Assembly: GCA_001599595.1 (NCBI GenBank)
Contig: BCHH01000004.1
Span: forward strand, 255,905-319,904
Length of the DNA stretch: 64,000 nucleotides
Reading direction: 5' to 3'
Source of the DNA: Beverwykella pulmonaria
Taxonomy: Eukaryota; Ascomycota; Dothideomycetes; Pleosporales; Melanommataceae
Below, one piece after another: positions 45,093 to 56,233 of this stretch. Each line of letters starts with the position of its first letter. Positions within the stretch are counted from its first letter, which is position 1. A program made the position numbers and the translations under genes. Below the pieces are notes generated by a model. It had not been told where the DNA came from and ran no database searches. It saw nothing but the letters and a program-made list of their open reading frames with translations.

Positions 45093-46045
45093 GTGCCGAT
45101 CCAATTCCAAAAGACAGCTGGATCACAGAAACCTCCGGACTCGAGGGACGACCGCGTAGAAGCGGCTAAGTATATTGATAGTTACGCGCGTGCCGCTTCA
45201 ACCCAGGCTACAGGCGGCTCAACGCCATCGCCCGTACCACAACCCCTTCAATCCGGAGAAGCTGCTTCACGGCCGCTTGCGCTCAGGTCATCGACGAACC
45301 TACCTCGAGTCGAAAGCAGCCAAGTCCAGGGTTCGCAAATTCAAGCCGCCGCTCGTCCGACTAATCTCCCGCAAACTGATCCGCAGCCCAACCCGAACTC
45401 AAACCAACCCTTGGGCCCACCAGATCCGTTGAACAGGCCGATGAACCAACACAGAGCAGTACAAACACGGCTGATCAGTCGGCCATGGGCCCTGCTGGAA
45501 CGTCCGCCAATGTTCGCGCCACTTCCACCCGTCTTCTCATCGAAAGTGTTCCTGTCAACATTTCTGCCGATGCACCCAGTGTCAATGTGTCGCCCTCCAG
45601 CGGTGCTGTTGATCTCGAAAATGATGGTCGAGTTGGCACGCGCATGGCAAATAACCCAGTCCACCGGCCCGGAGATTCGAACTATGCACCTGGGAAACAG
45701 ATTGCTCCCCAGCGATCCAACATTATTTCGAGCCTGAGAATGCTTGGAAGAGCAAAATATTTCCTGCGTACTAAATTTCGGGATAATTGCGACAAAGAAG
45801 TGTTAACCAATCACTTTCAAATCGATGTAAACCCCAAGTACGTTTTCTATGAGTATCAGATCACCGACATTCCGTCAGGGTTGACTCGCCGAAAGAGGAA
45901 AATGTTCGTAGATACCGCCATTCAGCACGTCAATTTCCTTGCCAGCAATCAAGTCAACTTCGCGACTGACTACATGAATACCATCATCTCGTGGAAGGAC
46001 CTTGAACCGGATATTCCCGACATACATGCAAGAAGGATACTATAG
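45093..46045 (+). pseudogene. Orphan Argonaute N-terminal fragment
   Basis: A Pro/Gln/Ser-rich reading frame (from 45093) shifts near 45470 into a second frame that continues to a stop at 46045. The last 100 residues read VLTNHFQIDVNPKYVFYEYQ, ITDIPSGLTRRKRKMF and NFATDYMNTIISWKDL, a clear Argonaute N-terminal (ArgoN) domain. The PAZ, MID and PIWI domains that would carry guide RNA and the slicer catalytic tetrad are absent from the next 1.5 kb. It is either a truncated pseudogene of a QDE-2/Ago-like gene or a standalone ArgoN fragment. Frames and spacing argue for a relic. Confidence 0.65.
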
Positions 46046-47580
46046 ACACTACTTAATTGTAAATATCAGCTATATCAATAGTATTCTAATGCGTTGTTGA
46101 ATTACGTTGTTGCGAAGGTGTGATAGTTGGTGGGGTGGACACCTCGCTTGTGAAGTACGTTACACATCCTCTGAAATATGCAAGCCACAGCTAGACACCA
46201 AGCAACGCGATAAGCTTTTCGTTTCAGCTTAGCCTCCCCGCCGTCTTACCAATTTGTAGATCAGCGTATCATCCCGTCTCTGCTTAGCCTAGGCCAGTGT
46301 GATCGTCCGGGAGCAGAATATGGCGTTTGAAGCACACAAGCGAACTGGTAGCGCGGAGCGGCTGAAAGGCACCAACCTATAGCCCCAAGCCACTTTCAAC
46401 ATCGCAAAGCTGAGTCTAGTGGTGACCAAGATAGGATTGAAAATACGTCGCATGTTATCAAGTACTGTAATGGTACGATCTGGCTTAGTGGTTACTCAAA
46501 TAGGGGATCTGGACAAGTCCGAGGAAGCGAATCGCAGCTTGCTTGATACCCCGCATGGATCTGCGTCACACTTTCCGACGCCTTTCTAGGCTTAATGCTT
46601 AAGCCGGCAGCTGATGCTTCGCCGCTCGATTTCGCTCACATTAATGCTTTTGAACCTACGATACGATGCGGATAGGCAGCAAATTGAATAGGAGACCTAG
46701 AAAGTCGGACCATCAGACATGATCATTGACGCATGGCTTGAACACGTAAATCTAATTTTCAATTCAAAGGATACTGCTTCTCCCAGTATAAGTGAAGGCT
46801 TGTTTGCTTTTGCAGTGAAATGTGTAAGCTCAGTTATCAGCACAGGCGCTGTGAAGACGCCGTCTGCAAGCCACTAGAACTTTTTCACGCCTCTAACTTA
46901 GGAAGTGGGATAGGTCATGCCTCCGAGAGAGATATCAGACCTCTGATGAGTAGTGTCTCGAGCACGTTTCCCTACGATGCGATGGTGTTTGCACTCTATC
47001 TGCGCCACTAGGAAATTGCTATTAAGCTTGGTAGGAATAAGAAGCCCGCCGTAAGACAAGGCATGCAGCCCTGTTAGCTTTTCTCTAATGCGTGCATTGG
47101 AGATGCAAACAGAAGTCAAAACAGCTATGCTTAGGCCGGTCGAGAACCTCGATATGCACGCATAGTGCGACCTCTCTCCTCTAATCAGGACGCAACTAGC
47201 CTAAAAGCATGCATATGCTAGTTAAGAACCTGCTTCCGCCATACTGCACGCGACACGTATCTCTCATGGCACACAGCTTACAGACAGGAGCTGAACAATG
47301 TCTTGTGACTGTAGCTTGATCTAGAACCTGGAGTAGAGATAACATGAACAACTGAGGCGCGAAATTGAGAGCTGAGACCTTTCAGCTCTAGATATTCTTC
47401 AGGTAGAGGATGGCCATTGCGGAGCCAGTTGAGGTATTTAAGAGTGTATCGTTTCCTCAATTCTGTTCATCCTCCACCATCATTCACTTTTTATTTGTAC
47501 CGTTCGCAAGCTATATTGACAACCTACTGCCATCATCCCAATCCCAACAATTGTAAAACTCACTCTCAAACATCCCCAAG
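46046..47580. other. 1.5-kb gene-free interval
   Basis: No PAZ, MID or PIWI-like sequence and no other gene found in six frames. Short frames only. Confidence 0.5.
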
Positions 47581-48198
47581 ATGTCCAAGGTACTTCAGAT
47601 ATCTATAGCTGCTTCAATCCTTTTGCCTCATACTAATGCTTTTAAAGGCTCCCAGTGACGCCGTTGCCATAGACGCAAACGGAAAGAGCGTCCTCTTCTA
47701 TATCGATAGCGATGGATACATCAAGTATCTCCAGGGTTCAAATGACGGGGTTGAGATTCAAGGCGGCCAAGTCTACATGACCGATTTCGTTTTGCTTAAC
47801 GGCAATAAAGTCCAAGTCAGCGACAGCTTCAAGACGCTTGCGGCTGTTGCTTGGGACAGCGAGGTATAGACTACTATTCCCCTCCAGGCGTACGCCAATT
47901 CTTCGTGGTAAAAACTGATTAAGGCCTCAAGATCCGCATTTACTACGTCGTCCCCCGTAGTAAGACTCTCAACGAGCTCTGCCGCAGTAGCGAGGGGAAT
48001 TGGATACAGGGCGCTTTGGGAAATCTGTCTAAATCCACCGTTCAAGACGGGTCTTGCATTACCGCAGTACGAAGCGCTGGCCAACTCAAAGTGTACTTTA
48101 CGAAGAAAGAGGATGCTCCGCTGCTGTCTTGCGCTTGGAAACAGGGTAATGAAAGTTGGAACACTAGGTCGATCACTAGTGGGGATATCACTTGGTGA
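47581..48198 (+). CDS. AAL-type fucose-lectin-like protein, half length
   Basis: Three exons (47581-47589, 47648-47863, 47932-48198) with 58- and 68-bp introns give 163 residues. The first exon is only nine bases (Met-Ser-Lys), a micro-exon that joins in phase. Repeated blade-like motifs appear: AIDANGKSVLFYIDSDG, then SEIRIYYVVPRSKTLNELC with NWIQGALGNLS, then SAGQLKVYFTKKEDAP with LSCAWKQG. The I/V-R-V-Y-Y...L-x-E...W-x-x-G-A-L pattern is that of the six-bladed Aleuria aurantia lectin family. The usual length is about 310 residues, so only about three blades are present. No signal peptide, as in AAL. Sugar-binding residues cannot be confirmed. Confidence 0.7.
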
Positions 48199-50186
48199 AC
48201 AGATTTAGCTCACTGCTTCTGCACGAGGCAATGCCTAGCGCTAGTTTCCTAGCGCAATTTAGTCCTTCGCTCCTTTCATGCTGGAGTTCCTACAAATGAT
48301 ATTAAGGTAACTTTGACTCGCCGATTCCTGATCCCTAATGTTAGTGTTGTCGGGTTCTTGGTCTAGTCCCGTTTCAAGTCCTGAATTCGCTCGTCTTTTG
48401 GGCCCCCGACTGGGCTATACTCTATAACTTTGGAGATGTACTAGGATGTTGTAAGCCTATCCGTCTTGAAGTGAGTTGAGAATATTAGGTGAGGTTTCGG
48501 AATGCTATAATTGGTATACATAGCCGGAGACTAAGCAGGTGGATCATCGCTTGGGCTTCGTTAGATCTGAGCCAATCAACAAGTCGTACAGCAGCAAATA
48601 CGCATTTGCCCACCACTCGATGAAGGGAAAATAGGCAGCAACCTTAGCTAACATAAGCATCTAATCAGCTGATAACAGTATACGCGCCTCCCGAGTTGAA
48701 AGACCCTGGGCTAGACGGAGATGTGAAGCGGGGCTCGATCCTAGGTAAATCACCGTCGACTCCGGTCAAAGCTGCACCTGGTCGTGTCGAGGCGAAGGTG
48801 GCGTTTTACTACTATCAGCAGGGAGGTGGCCAACCCGCACCGGCCCCAACCTTGCGTGGAAGGCAGTACTTTTTTGGTGTGAGTGAAGGGAGGAGGACGG
48901 TATGCGGTCCTATATGTGTGGTGTCTTGCCAAGAATAGTCTGAAATCCATCGGTTAGTTCCGCATTGCGCTATACTAGAACTCTAACAACCTCTCTCTAA
49001 CCTAGCTCTTATGGAATTGACGGTCTGAACGCCTCATGGCTCTTGAAAGTCAAGCTTGAGCACCTCTCTGCGTTAATAATAATTGCAGTGCTAATGCAAG
49101 TAGCCATTCGTAATATGACCGTGTGCTAGCTGTATCACTAAGATGTACAGAGCCTTTCCACCATTATATGTGCTTGCGACTAAAGCTCTCGACTAGCGAC
49201 ACTGAACCTACTTGCCCAAGCCCAAGCTTGAATCTTAGTACTTAGAATCATGCCAGTCTGTATCTGCTGCTATGCCCGCTGTGTAAGACCCTCCACCTTA
49301 CTATCTTAGACGTCACTCATTCCATTCCTTTTCGACATGCTGAAGCAACACTTGGCTGCCGCTTGGTATACGTATTGTGCTGCGACGTGCTTGAGAAGCA
49401 GGCGGACGCGATGGGCTTGAAGAAATCTTATGTTTGGATAGCGACGGTATCAGTGGCGGGTTTGTGAAGCTGGAGAGCGGCGTGATAAGTCATCTCCTTA
49501 TCATGGCAACTTTCGCGTTAGGTACGGTGGTCAGTTGCACTGTATCTTGATGTTATACGATGGCTGTATCAAGAGCTGAACGTGATCTAATGCTAGACAC
49601 ATTAATTGTTCCTGACGAGCGCCGGAGCTTCAGCACCATAGCCTGGCTCTGAATCTAGAGTCGGAGTTTAGGTTGTCCTAAATTGCTTGGCAAGGAGCTT
49701 TCACGGCCACATGTTTAGCCATCACCGTAAATTACACGGAAATGATCGGGTGGGGTCATCTCGCATTAGTTAGGGTTTGTAATCGCTTCTTGGAAGTACG
49801 TACTGACTGGCATACCGACCCTGCATAATTTTGCGCGCAGCAGCAGGCATAAGGCTAATAGTGATTTCCTAACAGCAGGGTGAGGTTCTAGGGCTTAGAT
49901 AGAGCTCTTTTATAAATTTTTAGAGCGGTAGGGTCGGACGATGGCGCTGCAGGGAGGAAAGTCTACCATGACGCAAAAGCAGGCGCTTCACAAATACGGT
50001 GCGGAAGCGACAAGGTAAATGTAATTTTTAGGTACAATGGATCTGCGATGTTAGAAAATAGCTATAGAGTATAACTCGTATACTTTTATAGCAGTATTTA
50101 TTGTGCGCACAGGCTACGTGTCTCGGTACGCAGAGAGGGAAGTTAGACTTGTATTGGCCCCAAAAGCGACCAAGAACATCGAATAA
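48199..50186. other. 2-kb gene-poor interval
   Basis: No supported gene. A plus frame around 48712-48830 reads DGDVKRGSILGKSPSTPVKA and VAFYYYQQGG, which could be a remnant of a second lectin-like gene. The remainder has stops in all frames. Confidence 0.45.
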
Positions 50187-50317
50187 TGTAAGCTGGAGGG
50201 CGGAGGAAGAGGTGTCCAGATGTGTATTGTATGTGATGTATGTACAGCTGATATATATATGACGGACTGATTAGTCAGTGGCATATCCACGTGACATTAT
50301 GGTGTCCTCGGCTTACA
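50187..50317 (-). mobile_element. Young solo LTR of the copia family
   Basis: 131 bp in reverse orientation, essentially identical to the LTRs at 15999 and 21308 (one difference from the right LTR that I can find). It is flanked by perfect AATAA duplications at 50182-50186 and 50318-50322. No internal sequence accompanies it, so it arose by LTR-LTR recombination after a real insertion. Confidence 0.95.
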
Positions 50318-50467
50318 AATAACAAGCAAATGAAGACAAAACAAGCAGTCTAGCCAGAACAAAATCATTAGGATTCCAAACCCTGGTACGAATTCCAAAA
50401 TCCTGATCAATGTGAAATTAGATTGGCAAGATGAGACTCATATTGTGCTTCGCAGACATGCCACTAC

Positions 50468-50639
50468 GCTCCTTCGATGTACGCCGCGTCGGCGAGGGTT
50501 GCCTGTTATAGAAAAGAGAGTAAGCACAGAGCTGGGCAGCAGCTTTGGCGCTCCTACGGTTAGTTTTGCAGCTCCTTCAATGCTCGCCGCGCCGGCGAGG
50601 GCTGCTGTTTACAGAAAGAAGAATAAGCAAAATAGCTGG
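50468..50639. repeat. Two 69-bp direct copies with a 103-bp period
   Basis: GCTCCTTCxATGxxCGCCGC at 50468 and 50571 opens two copies of about 69 bp (50468-50536 and 50571-50639), each followed by GGCGAGGG and ending AGCTGG. They sit in a 78-codon plus frame without recognised function. The remainder of 50318-51118 has no supported gene apart from the promoter described next. Confidence 0.7.
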
Positions 50640-50994
50640 TCAATCTGAAAAGCTCAAGCCCAGAGTTCCAGCACTGGCGAAATCATTCGAGGCAATGTAG
50701 ACTATCTGATGACCTGTACGACGAGGGCTGCTTGATGTCTAATTGATTGGCTAATACTATCTTTGCAACACGAACTCATGCCCTTGGCAGGGCACATTTC
50801 GCTAGCGGTGTACCGAAAACAGGGTTTGTTACTCTTTTAGGTAAACTGTAGCAATTCGTGTATCCTAGTCTTCACGACACTCGAGAAAGAGTCTGCGAGA
50901 CACATGATATCTCGCCCCCAATGCTATGTAGCTGCTATTCCGCTTGAAGTAAATGTATTGTATGGGAAGAAGTATGGGCATGACACCGGACGGG

Positions 50995-51003
50995 TATATA
51001 AAG
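50995..51003 (+). promoter_or_regulatory. TATA box of the cysteine-rich protein gene
   Basis: TATATAAAG about 115 bp upstream of the ATG at 51119, on the coding strand. Confidence 0.65.
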
Positions 51004-51118
51004 GGTCAGGAACACCCGAGGAGTTGTTCTTCATCCCTTATCAACTACCCACGCTATCACAACACCTTCAAGAAAACCTACCAGTATCATTTTACTACAC
51101 ATTCCCATTAATTTCATA

Positions 51119-51784
51119 ATGAAGTTCTCGCTGGTATTTACTACTTTAGCTATCGCCACATGTGTAAGTAGTTTGATCTCCAGATCACAGATTATTATCT
51201 ACTTGGCTTGACGCGCGAGTCCAACAGACTCGAGGCACACGTGGCTGGCCGAGAAAAGTCGGCTTCGCTGCATAAACGTGGTGGTGTAAGACTTATCTTT
51301 CCAGATTCAAACTCTATACATTCATTGTGACACTACCTCAACTATGTAAATTGAGTGCAATCCACAAGGCGATCCTGTTGGGAACTACATCACTCAGTGT
51401 GCAGAGGGGTATGACTACCTTGCAAGACTGAACGGCTATTGCGGCGCTCCTCCCGGCTGGGGAGGCTGCTCTCGTGTCAGTTGCTCAAATAGCTGCGGAA
51501 TATTCCTTTGCAACGACGTGAGTTTGAATCTTCCCTACTTGCTCTTCCCTTCCTCTGCTTTTTATTATGTCAACGACGACCGTCCCAGCTCTGAGGACGG
51601 ACGGTTAAGCTAGTCAACACATTACTGAGACTCGGCTGACACCTAACCTACTCACTAGAACTCCTTCGGAATCAGCGTCTGGTGTGGCAATATCGCCGGA
51701 GATTTCCTCGACATCGCCGATGAGTGTGCAAACTGTAGAAACATGAGAGCTCTGAGTGGGAGGGGGCATAATGATATTGCTTGA
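51119..51784 (+). CDS. Small secreted cysteine-rich protein (effector-like)
   Basis: Four exons (51119-51163, 51235-51285, 51356-51517, 51659-51784), all phase 0, encode 127 residues. The signal peptide is MKFSLVFTTLAIATC; a short pro-region ends in HKR, a Kex2-type site, after which the mature protein would begin GGCNPQGDP. The mature part has ten cysteines, including CGAPPGWGGCSRVSCSNSCG, FLCND and VWCGNIAGDFLDIADEC, then a Gly/Arg tail. Even cysteine number and spacing suggest five disulfides. I recognise this pattern as common among uncharacterised ascomycete secreted proteins but not as a named family. It lies in repeat-rich DNA about 800 bp from a young solo LTR and has its own TATA box, the usual setting of host-interaction candidates. 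Confidence 0.78.
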
Positions 51785-53801
51785 GGTGCCAACCTAGAGC
51801 CAGGCTGGTACTATATACTCGGACATCTGCCCAGCCATCTTGGTCACGTGCCCCAGTCTCGGCTAGCCGGCTGCCCTTCAACACAAACGACCTTACCGAC
51901 TGGGTATCCACGCTCAAGGGGCAGGTTTTCCGTGATGGTCCGCCTGCTTTGAACACCGTCGTTAAATCACAGAGCTGCCAGTTTACGGGCAGAGAGGATA
52001 TCAACCAATTACGTCTCAAATCATTGATTAATCATTTGGCTATGTAACTATTCAATTGAATTAAGTGTTTTTCATGGGTTTTTGCAGGTAAATGTATTTT
52101 TCTATTCATGGTTAGGCTGCCAAGCACCTCATCCACAAGAATTCTCGCGACGAGATATCTCAGCCTCATCACATCCACCTCATGTGAGCTCATCTCATCA
52201 AGCCTCTCACGCGACGCTTGATCGACGATTTGAATCACCCACCCGCCGTCCCTTTTAGGGGTTTTTTTTTTTCAGATAGCATCTCCCAGCTTCGTCTCGG
52301 TCTCCGTTCAGGCGGATCAACACCTCACTGATCGATAGAGAAGCTCTACTCTCTCTACTCTGATAGGCCTGTCTTGCCAAGTTCACGGCAAGCTTCAAGG
52401 CAAGTGCAACGCTCACGGGGCCTATCACGAGCCTGAGTACGATCGGTCAATCATGTGAGGCGAGACGAGCTCAGGCCCCCAATACAAGCGTTCCAAAACC
52501 AAACTACTTACTTCCTGCAGGCCGGAGTGATGAATAGATCTACAGAAATGATAATGGATTGATATAATTGATACAATTGATCTGCGTTTGTGTGGCTGTA
52601 GATTTATATGTAAACCCCTATATAGCCCAGGACCAGATGGCTAAGTCGAAAACCGTGATTGTTCGAGTTTAGGTTCAGGGCGGACTAAAAAGTCGTATCC
52701 ACCCCGCACTCGTGGTGTGGGTTTTTAGTGCTTTGCCTCCGTTTTGCGAATGGCTACCACAGGAACCAACTTGTAGGTAGGCAATGACGTCTGTCCTAAG
52801 TGCACCGGCAAGGACAGAATTATAGCCCTGGAAGATTCCGTAGCTTGAAGTAGAGATTAAAAGGGGCTGCTTATGTGTATGTTGGGATTTTCAAAGATTC
52901 CCATGAATTTCCCCATCCCTCCTACGCTCCCATTAAGGTCGCAATCTCCACAATACCATAGCCGCGGTTCACTTCAAGATACGAGCGACGCCCTGCAAAC
53001 ACAATTCGCCACATCGGAGCACACTGACAGTCACAGCACAACACAACCTATAATGAGCACCTGCCTGAAGTCAAATCCTACTTGCCTCTCCAGATGAGCA
53101 CGACTAACAACGCCTTTCGATCCATTCCCATTCATTCCATCTGGAAGCCGCCGAACCTGTAACTGCACCTGCACGAGCATTTTACAACACAATGAACGAG
53201 TTACGAATCCACATACAAATCTACAGCCGCTACAAGTCTTTGACGCTTCAGGGCAGCTACCATTCAGCATAGTCTTTAGTCTCTGCCGTCGGCCGCCCGC
53301 TGGTACTGACCCTCGAGATTGCGGGTTCAGTGCTAGATGTCCAGCATGCGCTAGCACATCCAGCCCCACAATGAGCTAGAGCATCCGTGCCTGGTAAGAA
53401 GCTACCCCGCATCCCACCAACACTTTGAGAATTGTCGGGTCTGGGGCAATTCCCTTGATTAATACACTGATGACAATCTCGCAAGCCAGACTTCGCGTAT
53501 CGATAGTAAACTGCAGCCATCCCGCCCTTCAAGGTTGCCATCTTTTTTTTTTTCATCATTTGCGTTTTCGTTTTAGGAGTTGAAGAAGAAGAAAGAAAGA
53601 AAAGCTTGTGTTGAAGAGGAGCTTGTAACTCCACGAGGCCCCACACAGCACCTTTTCGTTGAATTCGGTGGAAATTTTCCGAGCGAACTCTAGCGCATTT
53701 CACTTCTCCAGCGTCTTCTCATTTAGGAAATCTCATTTTAAGAGCTCAATCTCCGGATCCTCCCCCAACACACGGCATTTGCTCAACATTATTCTTCCAT
53801 C
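51785..53801. other. 2-kb gene-free interval
   Basis: No supported gene. 52260-52273 is a T-run. The string GGTTAGGCTGCCAAGC near 52110 recurs as GGTTAGGCCGCCAAGC near 63712, a small dispersed repeat. A minus-strand frame at 53257-53703 has several cysteines but no credible signal peptide or family. Confidence 0.5.
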
Positions 53802-55834
53802 ATGGCTCCCTCCGACCTCCCTCTAACACCAACTCTCTCATCCACCCACTCCAGCATTCCCACCTCCCTCCTCCCCAAAGCAACACACGCAAAATCACTC
53901 ATCTACGCGGGGAAAACTGTCTCCGATACCCTCCCTCTCTCGCGGGGACTCGCCATTCCACAAGGAATCTCCGCCACGGCTTTCCACGCCGCCATCACCG
54001 AACTCAAGCACCTCCTAGGACCAGAGCATGTAGAGTTGAACGATAAGGAGATCAAGAATGGATGGTACATGGAGCACCCCAACACGCACGACATGATGCC
54101 GCTCCTGCACTCTGAAGAATTCATCGCGTCCGCAGTAGTATATCCAGGGTCTGTCAAGGACGTCCAAGCGATTGTCCAGTGGGCAAACAAATACCTCATC
54201 CCGCTGTATCCCATATCCATGGGCCGCAACCTTGGGTACGGTGGTGCTGCGCCTCGAGTTCGTGGCTCCGTTACTTTAGACCTTGGGAGACGAATGAATA
54301 AGATATTGGACATCAACGCCGAAGACTTCACGTGTCTGCTGGAGCCTGGCGTGAGTTTCTACGCCTTACACGAAGAGATTCAGCGCCGCGGCTTGGGGGA
54401 TAAAATGTGGATCGACACTCCGGATCTTGGGGGTGGGAGCGTAATTGGGAATACGCTAGATAGAGGAGTGGGTTATACGCCGTATGGCGACCATTGGGCG
54501 CAGCATGCAGGATTGGAAGTTGTGTTGCCGGGGACGGATGCGAGAGTGGTCAGGACGGGAATGGGGGCACTGGACGGGAGCAACACGTGGCAGTGCTTTC
54601 CATATGGGTTTGGGCCAGTTAGCGAGTACGTTGAACATTGAGTCTGCGTAGGAGCTTGGGGGAAGTTGAGCGCTGACGTAATGTATAGTGGGATTTTCTC
54701 CCAGTCAAACTTCGGCATCGTGACGAAAATGGGCATGACACTGATGCCTAACCCGGGCGGTTACGAATCCTTTGTGTGTCCCATCTCCCGTCCCTGCCTC
54801 CTCTCTCAAATCTTAACCATCTCAGATGTACACCTTCCCCGACGAGTCCTCCCTCGCGCCTCTAATCGATATAATCCGCCCTCTTCGCATCTCCAACATT
54901 CTCGAAAACGTTGCCCAACTGCGTCACGGCCTGCAAACGCTCTCTGTTAAAGGACTACCTAGATCCACATACTACACGGGCTCCGGTCCCATCCCTCAAA
55001 ACATCATCTCTGAGCAGTTGAGGAAGACGGCGACGGGAGACTGCGCGTGGGTCTACTACGGGATGTCGTACGGGCCGGCTCACATTCGAAAATACAAGTT
55101 AGACGTCATTGACGCCGAATTCCACAAAATCCCTGGGTGCAAAAAGATCGATCCAGCGAGCATGCCGGCGGACGAGTACTTCTGGTCGCGTGACCGGATC
55201 GCCTCTGGTACCCCTGATCTAGAGGAGCTGAAGTGGGTCAACTGGGTGCCGAACGGTTCGCATATTGCGTTTTCTCCGGTATCGCCAATCCAGGGCAAGG
55301 ACGCGAGTGCGCTGTACGAATTGGCGAAGCGGAGACATAAGGAAGCGGGGATCGATTTGATGCCGGCATTTTGTGTGGGATTGAGGGAGATGCATCTGAT
55401 TGTTGAGATTGTGTTTGATGCTACTGATGAAGGGATCCGGAAAAGAGCGGAGAAGTGTTTGAGGTGATTGTGTTACACGGATAAAGGGTGTACCGGCTGA
55501 CGAGTGCTAGGGACATGATTGATGATGCCGCAAAACTCGGTTATGGCGAGTATAGAACGCATCTTGCGTTGATGGACCAGGTAGCGGCGACGTACAATTT
55601 CAACGACGGGGCGCTCATGACGTACGTTGCCACGCCTTCTGAACGAGCTCAACTGACTCCCGTAGGCTCAACAACACGCTCAAAGATGCATTAGACCCGA
55701 ACGGTATTCTCGCACCCGGCCGTTGCGGCATCTGGCCTAAGCGGTATCGAGGCCGAGGCTGGGAGATGAAAGGAAGAGAGACGAGTAGCGAGGGAGATGG
55801 GGTTGCACCCGCGGCAGGAGAGGTGAGAATATAG
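53802..55834 (+). CDS. Vanillyl-alcohol-oxidase-type FAD enzyme
   Basis: Five exons (53802-54625, 54689-54773, 54826-55463, 55511-55621, 55666-55834) encode 608 residues; introns are 63, 52, 47 and 44 bp and all in phase. The FAD (PCMH) domain shows SMGRNLGYGGAAPRVRGS and TPDLGGGSVIGNTLDRGVGY, followed by TWQCFPYGFGP and SQSNFGIVTKMGM, all diagnostic of VAO. GEYRTHLALMDQ contains the Tyr-Arg pair that binds the phenolate in Penicillium VAO, and LDPNGILAPGRCGIWP is the family C-terminus. The enzyme should oxidise para-substituted phenols such as vanillyl alcohol or 4-alkylphenols using O2. VAO is peroxisomal or cytosolic in known fungi. No signal peptide is visible; the C-terminal tail GEVRI is not a PTS1. 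Confidence 0.93.
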
Positions 55835-56233
55835 GACGAGTATGTGGAACGAAATGCGTGACTTGGAGACAAAGTAGAACCGAGTGTGAGTAAAGGATTT
55901 TCTCCACCCTGGGCCAACCTTTGCATCGTCAGCTCTCCCTATTTACCCTCATGCGAACATAAACTGTCCGCCCAAAATAAAAAAATTGTTAGCTGTGTCT
56001 TCCAGGCTATCTCTGGTGAGATTAAGTAATAGCGGAAGATACCACCCATGGTAAAGTGAAAAAAAATGGACAGTGTTGATTAGAACGATCTTCGTTGATA
56101 AGGAAGAAACATCCTCAGAAGAAAGACAAAGCTTTATGAATCACAACATTCACTCGATCCAGGTTTCCATCCTCACATTTTGGCATATATGAAAGTTTTA
56201 GCGAGTTACTTCTATTCATGTGTTTATGAATCG
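55835..56233. other. Convergent 3' region between VAO-type and ADH genes
   Basis: No coding sequence. Must hold both transcription ends. A short A-run lies at about 55977-55984. Confidence 0.5.

Noticed and set aside
53257..53703. 148-codon cysteine-containing minus frame
   Set aside because: No signal peptide, a Lys-run at the middle and no family; likely chance.
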